Source: Thermoplasmatota archaeon (GTDB lineage: Archaea > Thermoplasmatota > Penumbrarchaeia > Penumbrarchaeales > Penumbrarchaeaceae). From it: a DNA stretch of 34,160 bases. Each line of letters begins with the position of its first letter. The stretch's first letter is position 1. The notes below the pieces were generated by a model, which saw only the letters and a program-made list of their open reading frames with translations, ran no database searches and was not told the origin of the DNA. The stretch lies in contig JAFGLL010000086.1 in the NCBI GenBank assembly GCA_016928095.1, positions 1 through 34,160 on the forward strand. The letters run 5' to 3'. Below, piece after piece: positions 1-9,588 of this stretch. The position numbers and the translations under genes were made by a program.

Positions 1-2619
1 AACGGGGCTATCAATGCCGAAGTCCTTGGGCAAGGCCAGTCAGACAATCCTTATTATCTAACAGCATGGGAAACAAACCCGTTCAACAGCGATAGTGATG
101 AGGATGGTGTTCCTGATGGAATCGATTCCCGGGTGGACCCCGAAGAAACATCCGAACCGGTTTACTGGAAATGGGATACAGATGATGACGGTCTGATCAA
201 TGCGATGGACAGCGATTCCGATAATGACGAAGAAGAAGATGATGAGGATACGACTCCCCTGGGAATAATTGGATTGAACCCAGGTGGCGACCTTGATTCC
301 GATGGTCTCACAAATGGAGAGGAATGGGAGATCGGCTGTCAGGATAATGATACGGATTCCGATGACGATGGACTCACCGACTATCAGGAAGTAATCACCT
401 ATGGATGTAATCCGATGGATAAAACAACTGATTCGGACTCATACGAGGATAAATATGAAGTTGATCACGGATTGTATCCGAACTCATCCGATACTGATAA
501 TGACGGATTACTCGATGACGATCCCTATGAGGGGATCCAGGACACCGACACTGACGGCATAATCAATGCAAAAGACCTAGATTCAGATAACGATGGGATA
601 CGCGATGAGGATGAGGTGAAAATCCACTACTCCGACCCAACAGATTCGGATTGTGATGATGATTATCTCTTAGATGGTGAAGAATTAATTTATAAAACCG
701 ATATCTTCTCAAAATATACGGATTCTGATGGCTGGACGGACTATTACGAAGTCAAAACCTCTTTAACGGATCCGAATTTACCGGATAGTGACTATGACGG
801 TGCAAATGACGATGTGGATTTCTGCCATGTGGAGAATGCCGAAATAATGTTTTCCATCCGCGAATTTATTTCAATAGATAAAGGAGATAGCGACGGAAAA
901 CCCGATCCATATTTAGTTGCATGTGCATATAGTTCGAAAGATGATATTTCATCTCCCAAGCAATATGATGATATTAACTGGAAAGGAGAGAATATTTTAA
1001 AATATTACCATACTTCGGAAGGTACTCTCACAGGTGGAGAACATTATTTGGTATCTGGTATATCCGAATGCAATAGGCATCCTACGGACCCTAAAAAAGC
1101 AGAACATCCGGAGAAGTATGAATTCGATGATGATTTTGGCGAGAAATGGATCCATGATGGAACAAAAACCAGGAACGAAATGAAATACAAATTCAGCTTT
1201 TGTACCAAAAACCTTGAAAATGACGCAAGACTTGTTAGGTTTATTATCATGATATATGATGATGATGCAGACGATGATGATCTTTTTGATATATCACCAG
1301 TTACCAATAAGTATGGTGAAAAACCTAATAATGAAAAATTTTGGGAGAATTTCTTGCTATTCCCTAATGACTGTATAGAGGGAAAAGCACTTGATATCAT
1401 TTATGACACTCATACCTCATTGTGGTATGTTATGGATTCTACTGGTAGAATTGTGGAGGGATGGAACTATTCTATCGATTCTGGAAATTTGAATATTCAC
1501 TATGATCAATGTGGGACTTCTAATGGTGATCCTTCTTGGGGCGGTTATTGCTCTGGTGATGAAGACAATGGGGTCAATAAAGGAGGCAGTATGAATGCCG
1601 CGATATCATTTGATATTTTTCCATTCAACACTTCAACTTATTCTGTATACAATAGTAGTCACTATTTCGAACCAGGTGACTACGATCATGATAAATTGAC
1701 AGAAATGTCAGAATTACTTTATTATCATACAAATATTACGAACGATAATACTGATGAATTTTTTGGTGGGGAAGCTGATTATTTTAATGATTGGTGGGAA
1801 ATTCGCTATGAGATGGACCCATTGGATAATCTTGATCTTGAATCGGGGTCTTATGATTGGAAAGGTGCGAGAGATAGTGAAGAAGATGGTTTAATATATG
1901 CTAATGAGTATAAGTATTTTGAATGGGGAGCCAATCCTTATGTAAAGGACATTTTCGTAGAGGTAGATTGGATGGAAGAATTAAAACTGAATGTTTTAAA
2001 AACAATAACCTACACCCTAATCTATCGATATTATTTCCCCGTTTTTGATTATATTAAATATAATTTTAAGGAAGGAAGTCAAAACATGGTAATTAGAACC
2101 TTCATAAACCATGATATATGTTTGCACATAGATGACGGATGCATGGGTGGGGGAAAAGGAAATATTCCACATCAAAAATATTGTGATGATGAAGAAAAGT
2201 ATCAAGGAGATACAAAGTATTTCGATTCGGATAGAAAAGGCGTTTTCTATTATTGCGTTCTTTGTGATGAATACGGAAAGAGAGGTGATACTGCTGAAGG
2301 ACATGGTTGGGGAGATTCTTTTCTTATTGGCGCCGGTGATAGTGGAAGTCATCTAGATAATAATTTTATGCATGAATTAGGTCATTGTATCATTGAGAGA
2401 ATAGATAATGGATCAGACCCATCACACCCAGATCACACGTCAACTGATTCGGATGATAATTTTCAATGGGCACATTGTGATAATGATTGCAATATGTATT
2501 GGAATTATAATGGAGGTGAAAGATATCGATGGTCCTTCAAAAACAGGCCATTAGATTTTTGTTCACATTGTTGGAATGAATTGAGTAGGGATGGAATTGG
2601 AATGGGGACTGTTTTATAG
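1..2619 (+). CDS. 5'-truncated secreted/surface protein with thrombospondin type 3-like DxDxDG calcium-binding repeats and a C-terminal zincin-like HELGH motif
   Basis: Frame 1 is open from base 1 (NGAINAEVLGQGQSDNPYYLTAWETNPFNSDSDEDGVPDGIDSR...), so the listed GTG at 133 is probably not the start. Repeated D-x-D-x-DG motifs occupy about the first 230 aa. 'NNFMHELGHCIIERID' lies near the C-terminus. Stop at 2617-2619. Confidence 0.8.
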   Translation, partial: NGAINAEVLGQGQSDNPYYLTAWETNPFNSDSDEDGVPDGIDSRVDPEETSEPVYWKWDTDDDGLINAMDSDSDNDEEEDDEDTTPLGIIGLNPGGDLDSDGLTNGEEWEIGCQDNDTDSDDDGLTDYQEVITYGCNPMDKTTDSDSYEDKYEVDHGLYPNSSDTDNDGLLDDDPYEGIQDTDTDGIINAKDLDSDNDGIRDEDEVKIHYSDPTDSDCDDDYLLDGEELIYKTDIFSKYTDSDGWTDYYEVKTSLTDPNLPDSDYDGANDDVDFCHVENAEIMFSIREFISIDKGDSDGKPDPYLVACAYSSKDDISSPKQYDDINWKGENILKYYHTSEGTLTGGEHYLVSGISECNRHPTDPKKAEHPEKYEFDDDFGEKWIHDGTKTRNEMKYKFSFCTKNLENDARLVRFIIMIYDDDADDDDLFDISPVTNKYGEKPNNEKFWENFLLFPNDCIEGKALDIIYDTHTSLWYVMDSTGRIVEGWNYSIDSGNLNIHYDQCGTSNGDPSWGGYCSGDEDNGVNKGGSMNAAISFDIFPFNTSTYSVYNSSHYFEPGDYDHDKLTEMSELLYYHTNITNDNTDEFFGGEADYFNDWWEIRYEMDPLDNLDLESGSYDWKGARDSEEDGLIYANEYKYFEWGANPYVKDIFVEVDWMEELKLNVLKTITYTLIYRYYFPVFDYIKYNFKEGSQNMVIRTFINHDICLHIDDGCMGGGKGNIPHQKYCDDEEKYQGDTKYFDSDRKGVFYYCVLCDEYGKRGDTAEGHGWGDSFLIGAGDSGSHLDNNFMHELGHCIIERIDNGSDPSHPDHTSTDSDDNFQWAHCDNDCNMYWNYNGGERYRWSFKNRPLDFCSHCWNELSRDGIGMGTVL

Positions 2620-2630
2620 GGGGAAAAATT

Positions 2631-3212
2631 ATGGTGAAAAAATTTTCAATTCTAATAATCATCATTTTATTACTCTTAATCCCTGGTTGCATCAACGATG
2701 AAAACAACACAAATTACATGAATAAAAGACTTTCTTATAATTATGAAGTTGAGGTTTCGAACATCAATTCAACTAATGACTTTATTTACGTACCCTTTCC
2801 ATTATATGCAAGCAATGATACGATTGTTGAACCTGTCTTAAGTACTTTTCATCAAATCTCTGGAATATGTGACTATAGTTTTATAAACACAGATTATGGT
2901 ATTGCAATAAACTTTTCCTCATCATCTGAGGCATTTCTACTTAAATCGGAGGGAGAATTACATTGGGAATACCAATTCTCAAAAGAACCAGCACCTATCA
3001 TCTTGAGTATGATAGCAGCATATGAAAAACCAAATTGGATTACTATCTCTGAAAAATATTGGATTTATTCAACTAATCAAAATATTTCTTTAAACATAAA
3101 AATGAAAACATCAAATGATCAGGGAGGATATACTGATTATAGTAGTCAAATTATTCATTTAACCACTGGATGGCAGATAATTGATATTAAGGAATCAATT
3201 AAAGTTCCATGA
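2631..3212 (+). CDS. Putative lipoprotein, function unknown
   Basis: ATG preceded by 'tagggggaaaaatt' (SD-like). N-terminus MVKKFSILIIIILLLLIPGC is a signal peptide with a lipobox (LIPGC). Directly downstream of the metalloprotease-like gene. Confidence 0.7.
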   Translation: MVKKFSILIIIILLLLIPGCINDENNTNYMNKRLSYNYEVEVSNINSTNDFIYVPFPLYASNDTIVEPVLSTFHQISGICDYSFINTDYGIAINFSSSSEAFLLKSEGELHWEYQFSKEPAPIILSMIAAYEKPNWITISEKYWIYSTNQNISLNIKMKTSNDQGGYTDYSSQIIHLTTGWQIIDIKESIKVP

Positions 3213-3765
3213 AAACAAAGACATCCTTCAATGAAAATCAATGGACTCTACATTAATATGGCCAATATGAAACATGAGAAGAGATTGGCTATGAAGAGTG
3301 ATTTCCCTGGTCTCTTCAAGCGCCTTCGAACAGAGCGCAGAAGGGGGAGTGATCAACGTCGGAAGTGGATGAACGAAGTGAAGGAGCAGTTGAATAATGG
3401 GCGAGTGTGAGTCGATGATAAGAGTCTCCGAGGGATCCAATGAATAGGGTAGGTGAGTGGTGCTTTGCAGGATTCGAGGTCAGTGAATTGTCAGCGAGGA
3501 AACAAAGGGAATATATTTCGGTATAAAATGAGGATGTTGATCAAATGGACCGATCCGTTCGAGGTTGTTTCTTCACTTCTTGAACAGCATAACTTTGTTT
3601 CTCTTGCACAGCGCCTGATGACCGTGAAGTTCTACTGCAATATTGGATGGTGGGGTTGGCTTCGGGTTTGTTCAAGGAGATCCGATCGAGCAATACCATA
3701 AATGTTAATACCAAAATCTTTTTTGGATTGTCCAGAGGTTGATGATCTACGGCATCGGAAAGAGA

Positions 3766-6700
3766 ATGGTCCAGACTGGGGATCGACCTTGGATCGACCA
3801 CCGCCAAGTTAGTCGTCCTTGGACCGGATCACGAACCTGTTTACAGGGATTACAGAAGGCATAATGTTCAGATCGCCAGGACCCTGGGATCGATGATAGA
3901 AGCGGCCAAGAAGGAGCTGGGAGACCTAGAGGTCAGCGTCGCCATAACCGGGTCTGCCGGATTAGGGGTGGCCGAGAGGTTCAACATCCCATTTGTCCAG
4001 GAGGTTGTTGCAGCGGCGGAGACCGTAAGGAAGGAATATCCTGACGTTCGGACCCTGATAGATGTCGGAGGAGAGGATTCCAAGATGATCTTCTTCGATG
4101 ACAGGATGAGGGTAGATATCAGGATGAACGGGAACTGTGCGGGAGGAACGGGGGCTTTCATCGACCAGATGGCGACCCTTCTCAATGTCCCTTTGAAAGA
4201 ACTTGATGACATGGTCATAAGAAGCATCAACGTTCATCCGATAGCGTCAAGGTGCGGGGTCTTTGCCAAGACCGACGTCCAGAACCTCATGGCGCGGAAG
4301 ATCAGCAAGGAGGACATAGCGGCCTCCGTCTTTCACGCGGTGGCTCTCCAGACGGTCTCCACCCTTTCCCGGGGTTACGATCCCCGGCCAAAGGTGATGT
4401 TCTGCGGAGGGCCGTTCACCTTCCTACCCGAGCTGAAGAAGAGCTACATGAAGGTACTGGACCTGACCGATGCCGATATTCACGACCCGCAGTACCCTGA
4501 GATGATACCCGCTATCGGAACCGCGATCTACGAGGATATCCAGAGGCTTGAGGTCAGCTTGACGGGGCTTGAGAATATACTGACAGGGAAGGAACTTACC
4601 AGCGAGTTCCTCGGGAACCGCCTCGATCCGCTCTTCGAGAACGAGAAGGAGTATCGGAGATGGAGCATGGGGAGAATGACGCCGATAGGAAGGACGTCCT
4701 CCCTGAAGGATTTGAACGGTAAGGATTGCTTTCTGGGAGTTGATACCGGCTCCACCACCACGAAGGTCGTTCTGACGGACAACGACGGTAATATTGCATA
4801 CAGATATTACAGCAGCAATCATGGTGACCCCATCATGGCCGTCAAGGATGGTCTGGAGGGGTTGAGGAAGAGTGCAGCGGGTGTTGATCTCAGGATAGTC
4901 AGTACAGCCGTCACAGGTTACGGGGAGGACCTGATCAAGGCCGCCTACGGGATGGATATCGGAATGGTCGAGACATTGGCCCATTTCAGGGCGGCAAGGG
5001 AGTTCCAGGATGATGTGACGTTCATACTGGACATCGGCGGGCAGGATATGAAGGCCATTTTCATACATCAAGGTGTGATAAACGACATCGAGATCAACGA
5101 GGCATGCTCCTCCGGGTGCGGCTCCTTCATAGAGACCTTCTCGAACAACCTTGGGGAATCCGTTGAGGAATTCGCTCTCAAGGCATGTCATGCCAGGCAG
5201 CCGTACGACCTCGGTACCAGATGTACCGTCTTCATGAATTCCAAGGTCAAACAGGCCCTCAGGGAAGGCGCATCAGTTGGAGACATCTCCGCCGGGTTGG
5301 CATTCTCAGTGGTCAAGAACTGCCTTTACAAGGTCCTGAAGATAAAGGACACGGAGGTCCTGGGCGACAGGATCGTCGTCCAGGGGGGTACATTCAGGAA
5401 CCCTGCGGTACATCGTGCCCTTGAGCTAATACTGGGGGAAAAAGTGATCTGTTCGGACTCTCCGGAGCTGATGGGGGCATACGGAGCGGCTTTGACCGCA
5501 AGGGACGCCTACCAGAAGGCTCGTTCAAGGTCGACATTCATCGGTCTTGACTCCCTGGAGTTGGCCACGGACCACAAGGCCAGCTACATCAGGTGTCAGG
5601 GATGCCAGAACAACTGCATGGTCACCCGTATGACGTTCAGATCGGGGAAGGTGTTCCACACAGGCAACAAATGCGAGAGGATCTTCACGAACAAAGGGAG
5701 GGATACCCGCAAAGGGGAGAACCTTGCGGATATGAAGCTTCAGCTACTGTTCGATCGGGACCTGGCCAGCAAGGGTGTTCGCAGAGGCAGGATAGGTATC
5801 CCGAGGGTTCTCAACATGTTCGAGAACTTCCCTTTCTGGAGCACCCTCCTGACAGAATGCGGGTTCGATGTTGTCCTATCACCTCCATCCACCTCTGAGG
5901 TCCAGGAGCTTGGATCGAGGACCGTGATGTCCGAGAACATATGCTTCCCCGCCAAACTGGTCAACGGGCATGTCATGAAGCTGGCATCGATGAAAGTGGA
6001 CCGGATATTCCTGCCCATCGTGGTCTACGAGAAAGAGGAGTTCGATGGTGCCCTCAACACCTTCAACTGTCCCGTGGTCTCCGGTTATCCCGACGTTGTG
6101 AGGAGCGCCGTGGACCCGACCGGCAAGTACAGTCTACCTTTCGATTCCCCGACCATAACGTTTCGGAGCGAGACCCTGTTGAAGAAGGCCACCTGGGCCT
6201 ACTTGAAGGGCTTGGGTGTCCCGAGGGCCTCCTTCTCCTCGGCCTTCGCAAAGGCATGTGAATCTCAGAAAGGATACAAGGATGCGGTCCGGGAGAGAGC
6301 TTCCGTGATCCTTGAGGAGGCCCGGAAGGAAGAACGCCTCGTGGTCCTTCTGGTGGGGCGTCCATACCATATAGACCATCTCATCAACCACAAGATAACC
6401 GAGATGATAGCAAACCTCGGAGCTGATGTGATAACCGAGGATTCGATCCCTCTTGAGGACCCCGAGATAAAGGGTGTCGGGGTCCTGACACAGTGGCAGT
6501 ATCCGAACAGGGTATACAAGGCGGTCCAATGGGCGGCAGGGCAGGACAATGTCGAGGTCGTACAGCTGAACTCGTTCGGATGCGGCCCCGATGCCCTGGT
6601 CTGTGATGAGGCAAGGACAATACTGTCAGAGTCGGGGAAGAACCATACTTTGATCCGGATAGACGAGGTTTCCTCACCGGGTTCCATCAACCTCCGTCTT

Positions 6701-8017
6701 CGGTCCATGATGGAATCCCTTGAAAAGAGGGGTTTGGGGAAAAGGTTCGAGCCCATTAAGAGGAAGACGACACCCCCGTACCTGGATGGGGACAGGAAGA
6801 AGAAGATCATCGCTCCGGACATCTCGAGGTTCTACTCACCCATGATAATATCGGCCTTGAGGCAGCAGGGTTATGATGTGGACATACTGCCTGAGGCGGA
6901 TAGGGCATCTGTCGAGGTGGGTCTGAAGTACTGCAACAACGAGATATGCTATCCCGCGATCATCGTCATCGGGGATATATTGAAGGCCCTTCTATCTGGT
7001 AAGTACGATCCGAAGGAAGTCGTGGCCGGTATCACGCAGACCGGTGGGCAGTGCAGGGCGTCCAGCTATCTGTCCCTGTTGAACAAAGCTCTCTCCACTG
7101 CAGGCTTCGATGAAGTGCCGATAATAACATTGACGACATCCAGCCTCCCGTTGAACTACCAGCCCGGAATGAAGATCAACATGGTCAAGCTCCTCAGGAT
7201 GGGGGTCCAGGGAGTGCTTTTTGCAGATTCGATAATGCAAATGTACTATGCGACAGCTGTGAGAGAAAGATCAAAGGGGGAAGCTCACAGGATCTCGGAG
7301 AAATACATCAACCTGGCCTCAAGGGCCATCGACCATGGGAGGGAAATGGAACTCTCGGACCTTCTGGACAGGGCGGTGTTCGAGTTCAACCGGATCGAAA
7401 CGGACGTCAGGGAGCTACCGGTCATTGGCTTCGTCGGCGAGATATTCGTGAAGTACAACCCATTCGCCAACTACTATGTCGTGGATTGGATGGTCCAGCA
7501 TGGAATAGAGGTCATAGTGCCGCCGATGTTCGATTTCTTCGCCCAGGAATACCTGAACCAGAGGTTCCATGTCGAAAGCAGGACCAGGGACCGGGATATG
7601 AAGTACTGGATCAGCTACCCCGAGGAGTGGTATGTCAGGTATCATCTGAGGAGATACGAGAAGGTCAGGAGCAAGTTCAAGCATTACCGTAAGAACCACT
7701 ACATCGGGCACCTCTCGAAGAATGCCAGTGACATCGTGTCGATGGTGGACCAGTTCGGGGAGGGCTGGTTGATACCGGCAGAGATAGGAGCCTTCGCAGA
7801 GGAGAACATACACAACGTCGTCTGTGTACAGCCTTTCGGCTGCATTTCCAACCATATAATCGGAAAGGGAGTGGAAAAGGCGCTCAAGGTAAAATATCCA
7901 GACCTCAACGTTCTCTATCTGGATATGGATGCGGGCTCTTCAGAGGTGAACCTCTACAACAGGTTGAGCTTCATCATCAGGTCTGCCCGGGAGGACCTCA
8001 TGGCAAGGTCGAAATGA
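3766..8017 (+). CDS. Giant acyl-CoA dehydratase activase (two BadF/BadG/BcrA/BcrD-type ATPase domains plus DUF2229 and HgdB-like region); apparent 1-nt frameshift near 3778-3781
   Basis: ORF 3893-8017 contains two activase ATPase domains: GGEDSKMIFF...NGNCAGGTGAFIDQMA and GVDTGSTTTKVVL...GGQDMKAIFI...NEACSSGCGSFIETF. A long C-terminal region is typical of the ~1400-aa activases. The missing N-terminus (GIDLGSTTAKLVVLGPDHEPVYRDYRRHNVQIARTLGS) is encoded in frame just upstream of 3893. It joins the ATG at 3766 (MVQTGIDLGSTT) only if one G of GGGG 3778-3781 is removed. Confidence 0.88.
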
Positions 8018-8056
8018 TCCCACATCTTGCATACTGGAACTCTTCTGGTGCGGGTC

Positions 8057-8296
8057 TTATTTTGGAAAGTCCACGACAGTGAGGGTCTTGGTGTCCAGCA
8101 CTCCGTTTATGGACCTTATCCTGGTGACGACCACCTCACCTATCTGGTTGTAACTCTCCACTTCGATCTTGGCTATGATGTCGAACTCTCCGAAAAGTGG
8201 ATAGATCTCCGCGATCTCGGGCAGTCTCTGCAGTTTCTCAAAAACAGCTTTCTCAACACCCGTACCGGTGCTGATCATCACGTAACCGATCACCAT
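8057..8296 (-). CDS. Stand-alone Lrp/AsnC ligand-binding (RAM) domain protein
   Basis: 79 aa MVIGYVMISTGTGVEKAVFEKLQRLPEIAEIYPLFGEFDIIAKIEVESYNQIGEVVVTRIRSINGVLDTKTLTVV matches the RAM-domain pattern. There is no HTH. Confidence 0.88.
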   Translation of the reverse strand: MVIGYVMISTGTGVEKAVFEKLQRLPEIAEIYPLFGEFDIIAKIEVESYNQIGEVVVTRIRSINGVLDTKTLTVVDFPK

Positions 8297-8532
8297 CTGA
8301 GATCACCTTCTATCGTAGATGCGAATGTTCTGATCATGTATTAAATATTCTGAAGAATACTCTCATAAAGATCCAGGTGCATGTCAGGTGTTCGTTCTCC
8401 GGGATGCTTTCATTAGGATCGCGTGATCCCTTCAGGAAAAGTTCTAATCTCCTCTCCCTCCCGTTGACGTCCTTTATTCCTGTTCCACCTTGATATTGAT
8501 CCCCATCATATCCTCTTCACAAAAAAGACAGA

Positions 8533-8568
8533 TCGGTCCAAGGGTCGGGTCAGGACCTGTTGGACCGA
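8533..8568. promoter_or_regulatory. Perfect 9-bp inverted repeat upstream of pyrD (candidate operator or leader hairpin)
   Basis: TCGGTCCAA (8533-8541) and TTGGACCGA (8560-8568) are exact reverse complements separated by 18 nt. Confidence 0.4.
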
Positions 8569-8601
8569 AGGCTGCCCCGGGGCCTGTAATGTCCCCCATA
8601 T

Positions 8602-9588
8602 ATGACGCAAATCCTAAAATATGCACACCATCATTGGACACGCGATAACATGGAAGGTCCCAAGCTGGATGTGGAGGTAGCTGGTATCAGGTTCCTGAAC
8701 CCCCTGATCCTGGCATCGGGAGTCGCGGACGAGACAGGTGCATCCATGGCGGAGGCCGTTAGGATGGGAGCCGGTGGCGTGGTGACCAAATCCCTCAGCC
8801 TCGAACCGAGGGAGGGGCACCCCAACCCTTGCGTCGTGGAGTTCCCTTACGGTATACTCAATGCCATGGGTCTCCCGAACCCCGGGGTACGAGGTTACAG
8901 TGATGAGGTAGAGGAATACCTTTCTACTACACGAGGATCGGCCCCGATCATAGCTTCCGTATTCGGCTCTTCGATCGAGGAGTACGCCATGGCTGCAGGA
9001 GCGGTCAAGGACCTGGGCGTTCATGCAGTTGAGATAAACGGTTCCTGCCCGAACGCCAGAGGCCTGGGCCTTCAATTCGGCCAGGACCCTCTCGTGATCG
9101 AGGACCTTGTCAAGGAGGTCAAGGCAACGGTCCCGATACCGGTCTTCTTCAAGCTCACACCAGCATGCTCCAGCATAGTGGACCTGGCCCAGGCCGCTCA
9201 AATGGGCGGAGCTGACGGACTGGTAGCCGTCAATACCATGCCAGCAATGAAGATCGATGTGAGGACCAGGATGCCCGTTCTTACCAATGTTACGGGAGGT
9301 CTGTCCGGTCCTGCACTGAGACCCGTTGGGGTCAGATGTGTATATCAGATCGCGAACTCGGGCAAGGTCCATCTCCCGATCATCGGAGCAGGAGGCATCT
9401 CGACCTGGGAGGATGCACTGGAATACATCATGGCCGGGGCCTCCGCTGTTCAGATAGGAACAGCTGTAACATGGGGGAACCTTGATGTCTTTTCCAAGAT
9501 CAAAGAAGGCATGATGACCTATATGATCGAGGAGAGGATCGGCAGGATATCGGATATGGTCGGTTCGGCTAAGGGGGTGAGGTCATGA
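8602..9588 (+). CDS. pyrD: Dihydroorotate dehydrogenase, class 1B-like catalytic subunit (start may be the internal ATG at 8650)
   Basis: MEGPKLDVEVAGIRFLNPLILASGVADETGASMAEAVRMGAGGVVTKSLSLEPREGHPNP..., EINGSCPNARGLGLQFGQDP, VFFKLTPACSSIVDLAQAAQMGGADGLVAVNT, PIIGAGGISTWEDALEYIMAGASAVQIGTA are all typical of PyrD. Confidence 0.92.
   Translation: MTQILKYAHHHWTRDNMEGPKLDVEVAGIRFLNPLILASGVADETGASMAEAVRMGAGGVVTKSLSLEPREGHPNPCVVEFPYGILNAMGLPNPGVRGYSDEVEEYLSTTRGSAPIIASVFGSSIEEYAMAAGAVKDLGVHAVEINGSCPNARGLGLQFGQDPLVIEDLVKEVKATVPIPVFFKLTPACSSIVDLAQAAQMGGADGLVAVNTMPAMKIDVRTRMPVLTNVTGGLSGPALRPVGVRCVYQIANSGKVHLPIIGAGGISTWEDALEYIMAGASAVQIGTAVTWGNLDVFSKIKEGMMTYMIEERIGRISDMVGSAKGVRS

Noticed and set aside
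1044-2356. ORFs opposite or within the TSP3/zincin gene (1044-1400 -, 2017-2352 -, 2132-2356 +)
   Set aside because: They overlap the recognisable frame-1 protein and look like shadow translations.
3228-3807. Listed ORFs 3228-3440 (-), 3453-3701 (+) and 3541-3807 (-)
   Set aside because: No convincing start signals or protein-like patterns. 3541-3807 overlaps the conserved activase N-terminus on the opposite strand.
4424-7855. Many long antisense/alternate-frame ORFs within the activase gene (e.g. 4424-5191 -, 6265-6822 -, 7415-7855 -)
   Set aside because: They lie opposite a strongly recognisable protein, are low-complexity P/R/S-rich or lack family signatures, and arise from GC-rich codon bias.
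8027-8344. 105-aa plus-strand ORF
   Set aside because: Antisense to the RAM-domain protein, whose sequence is clearly family-like.
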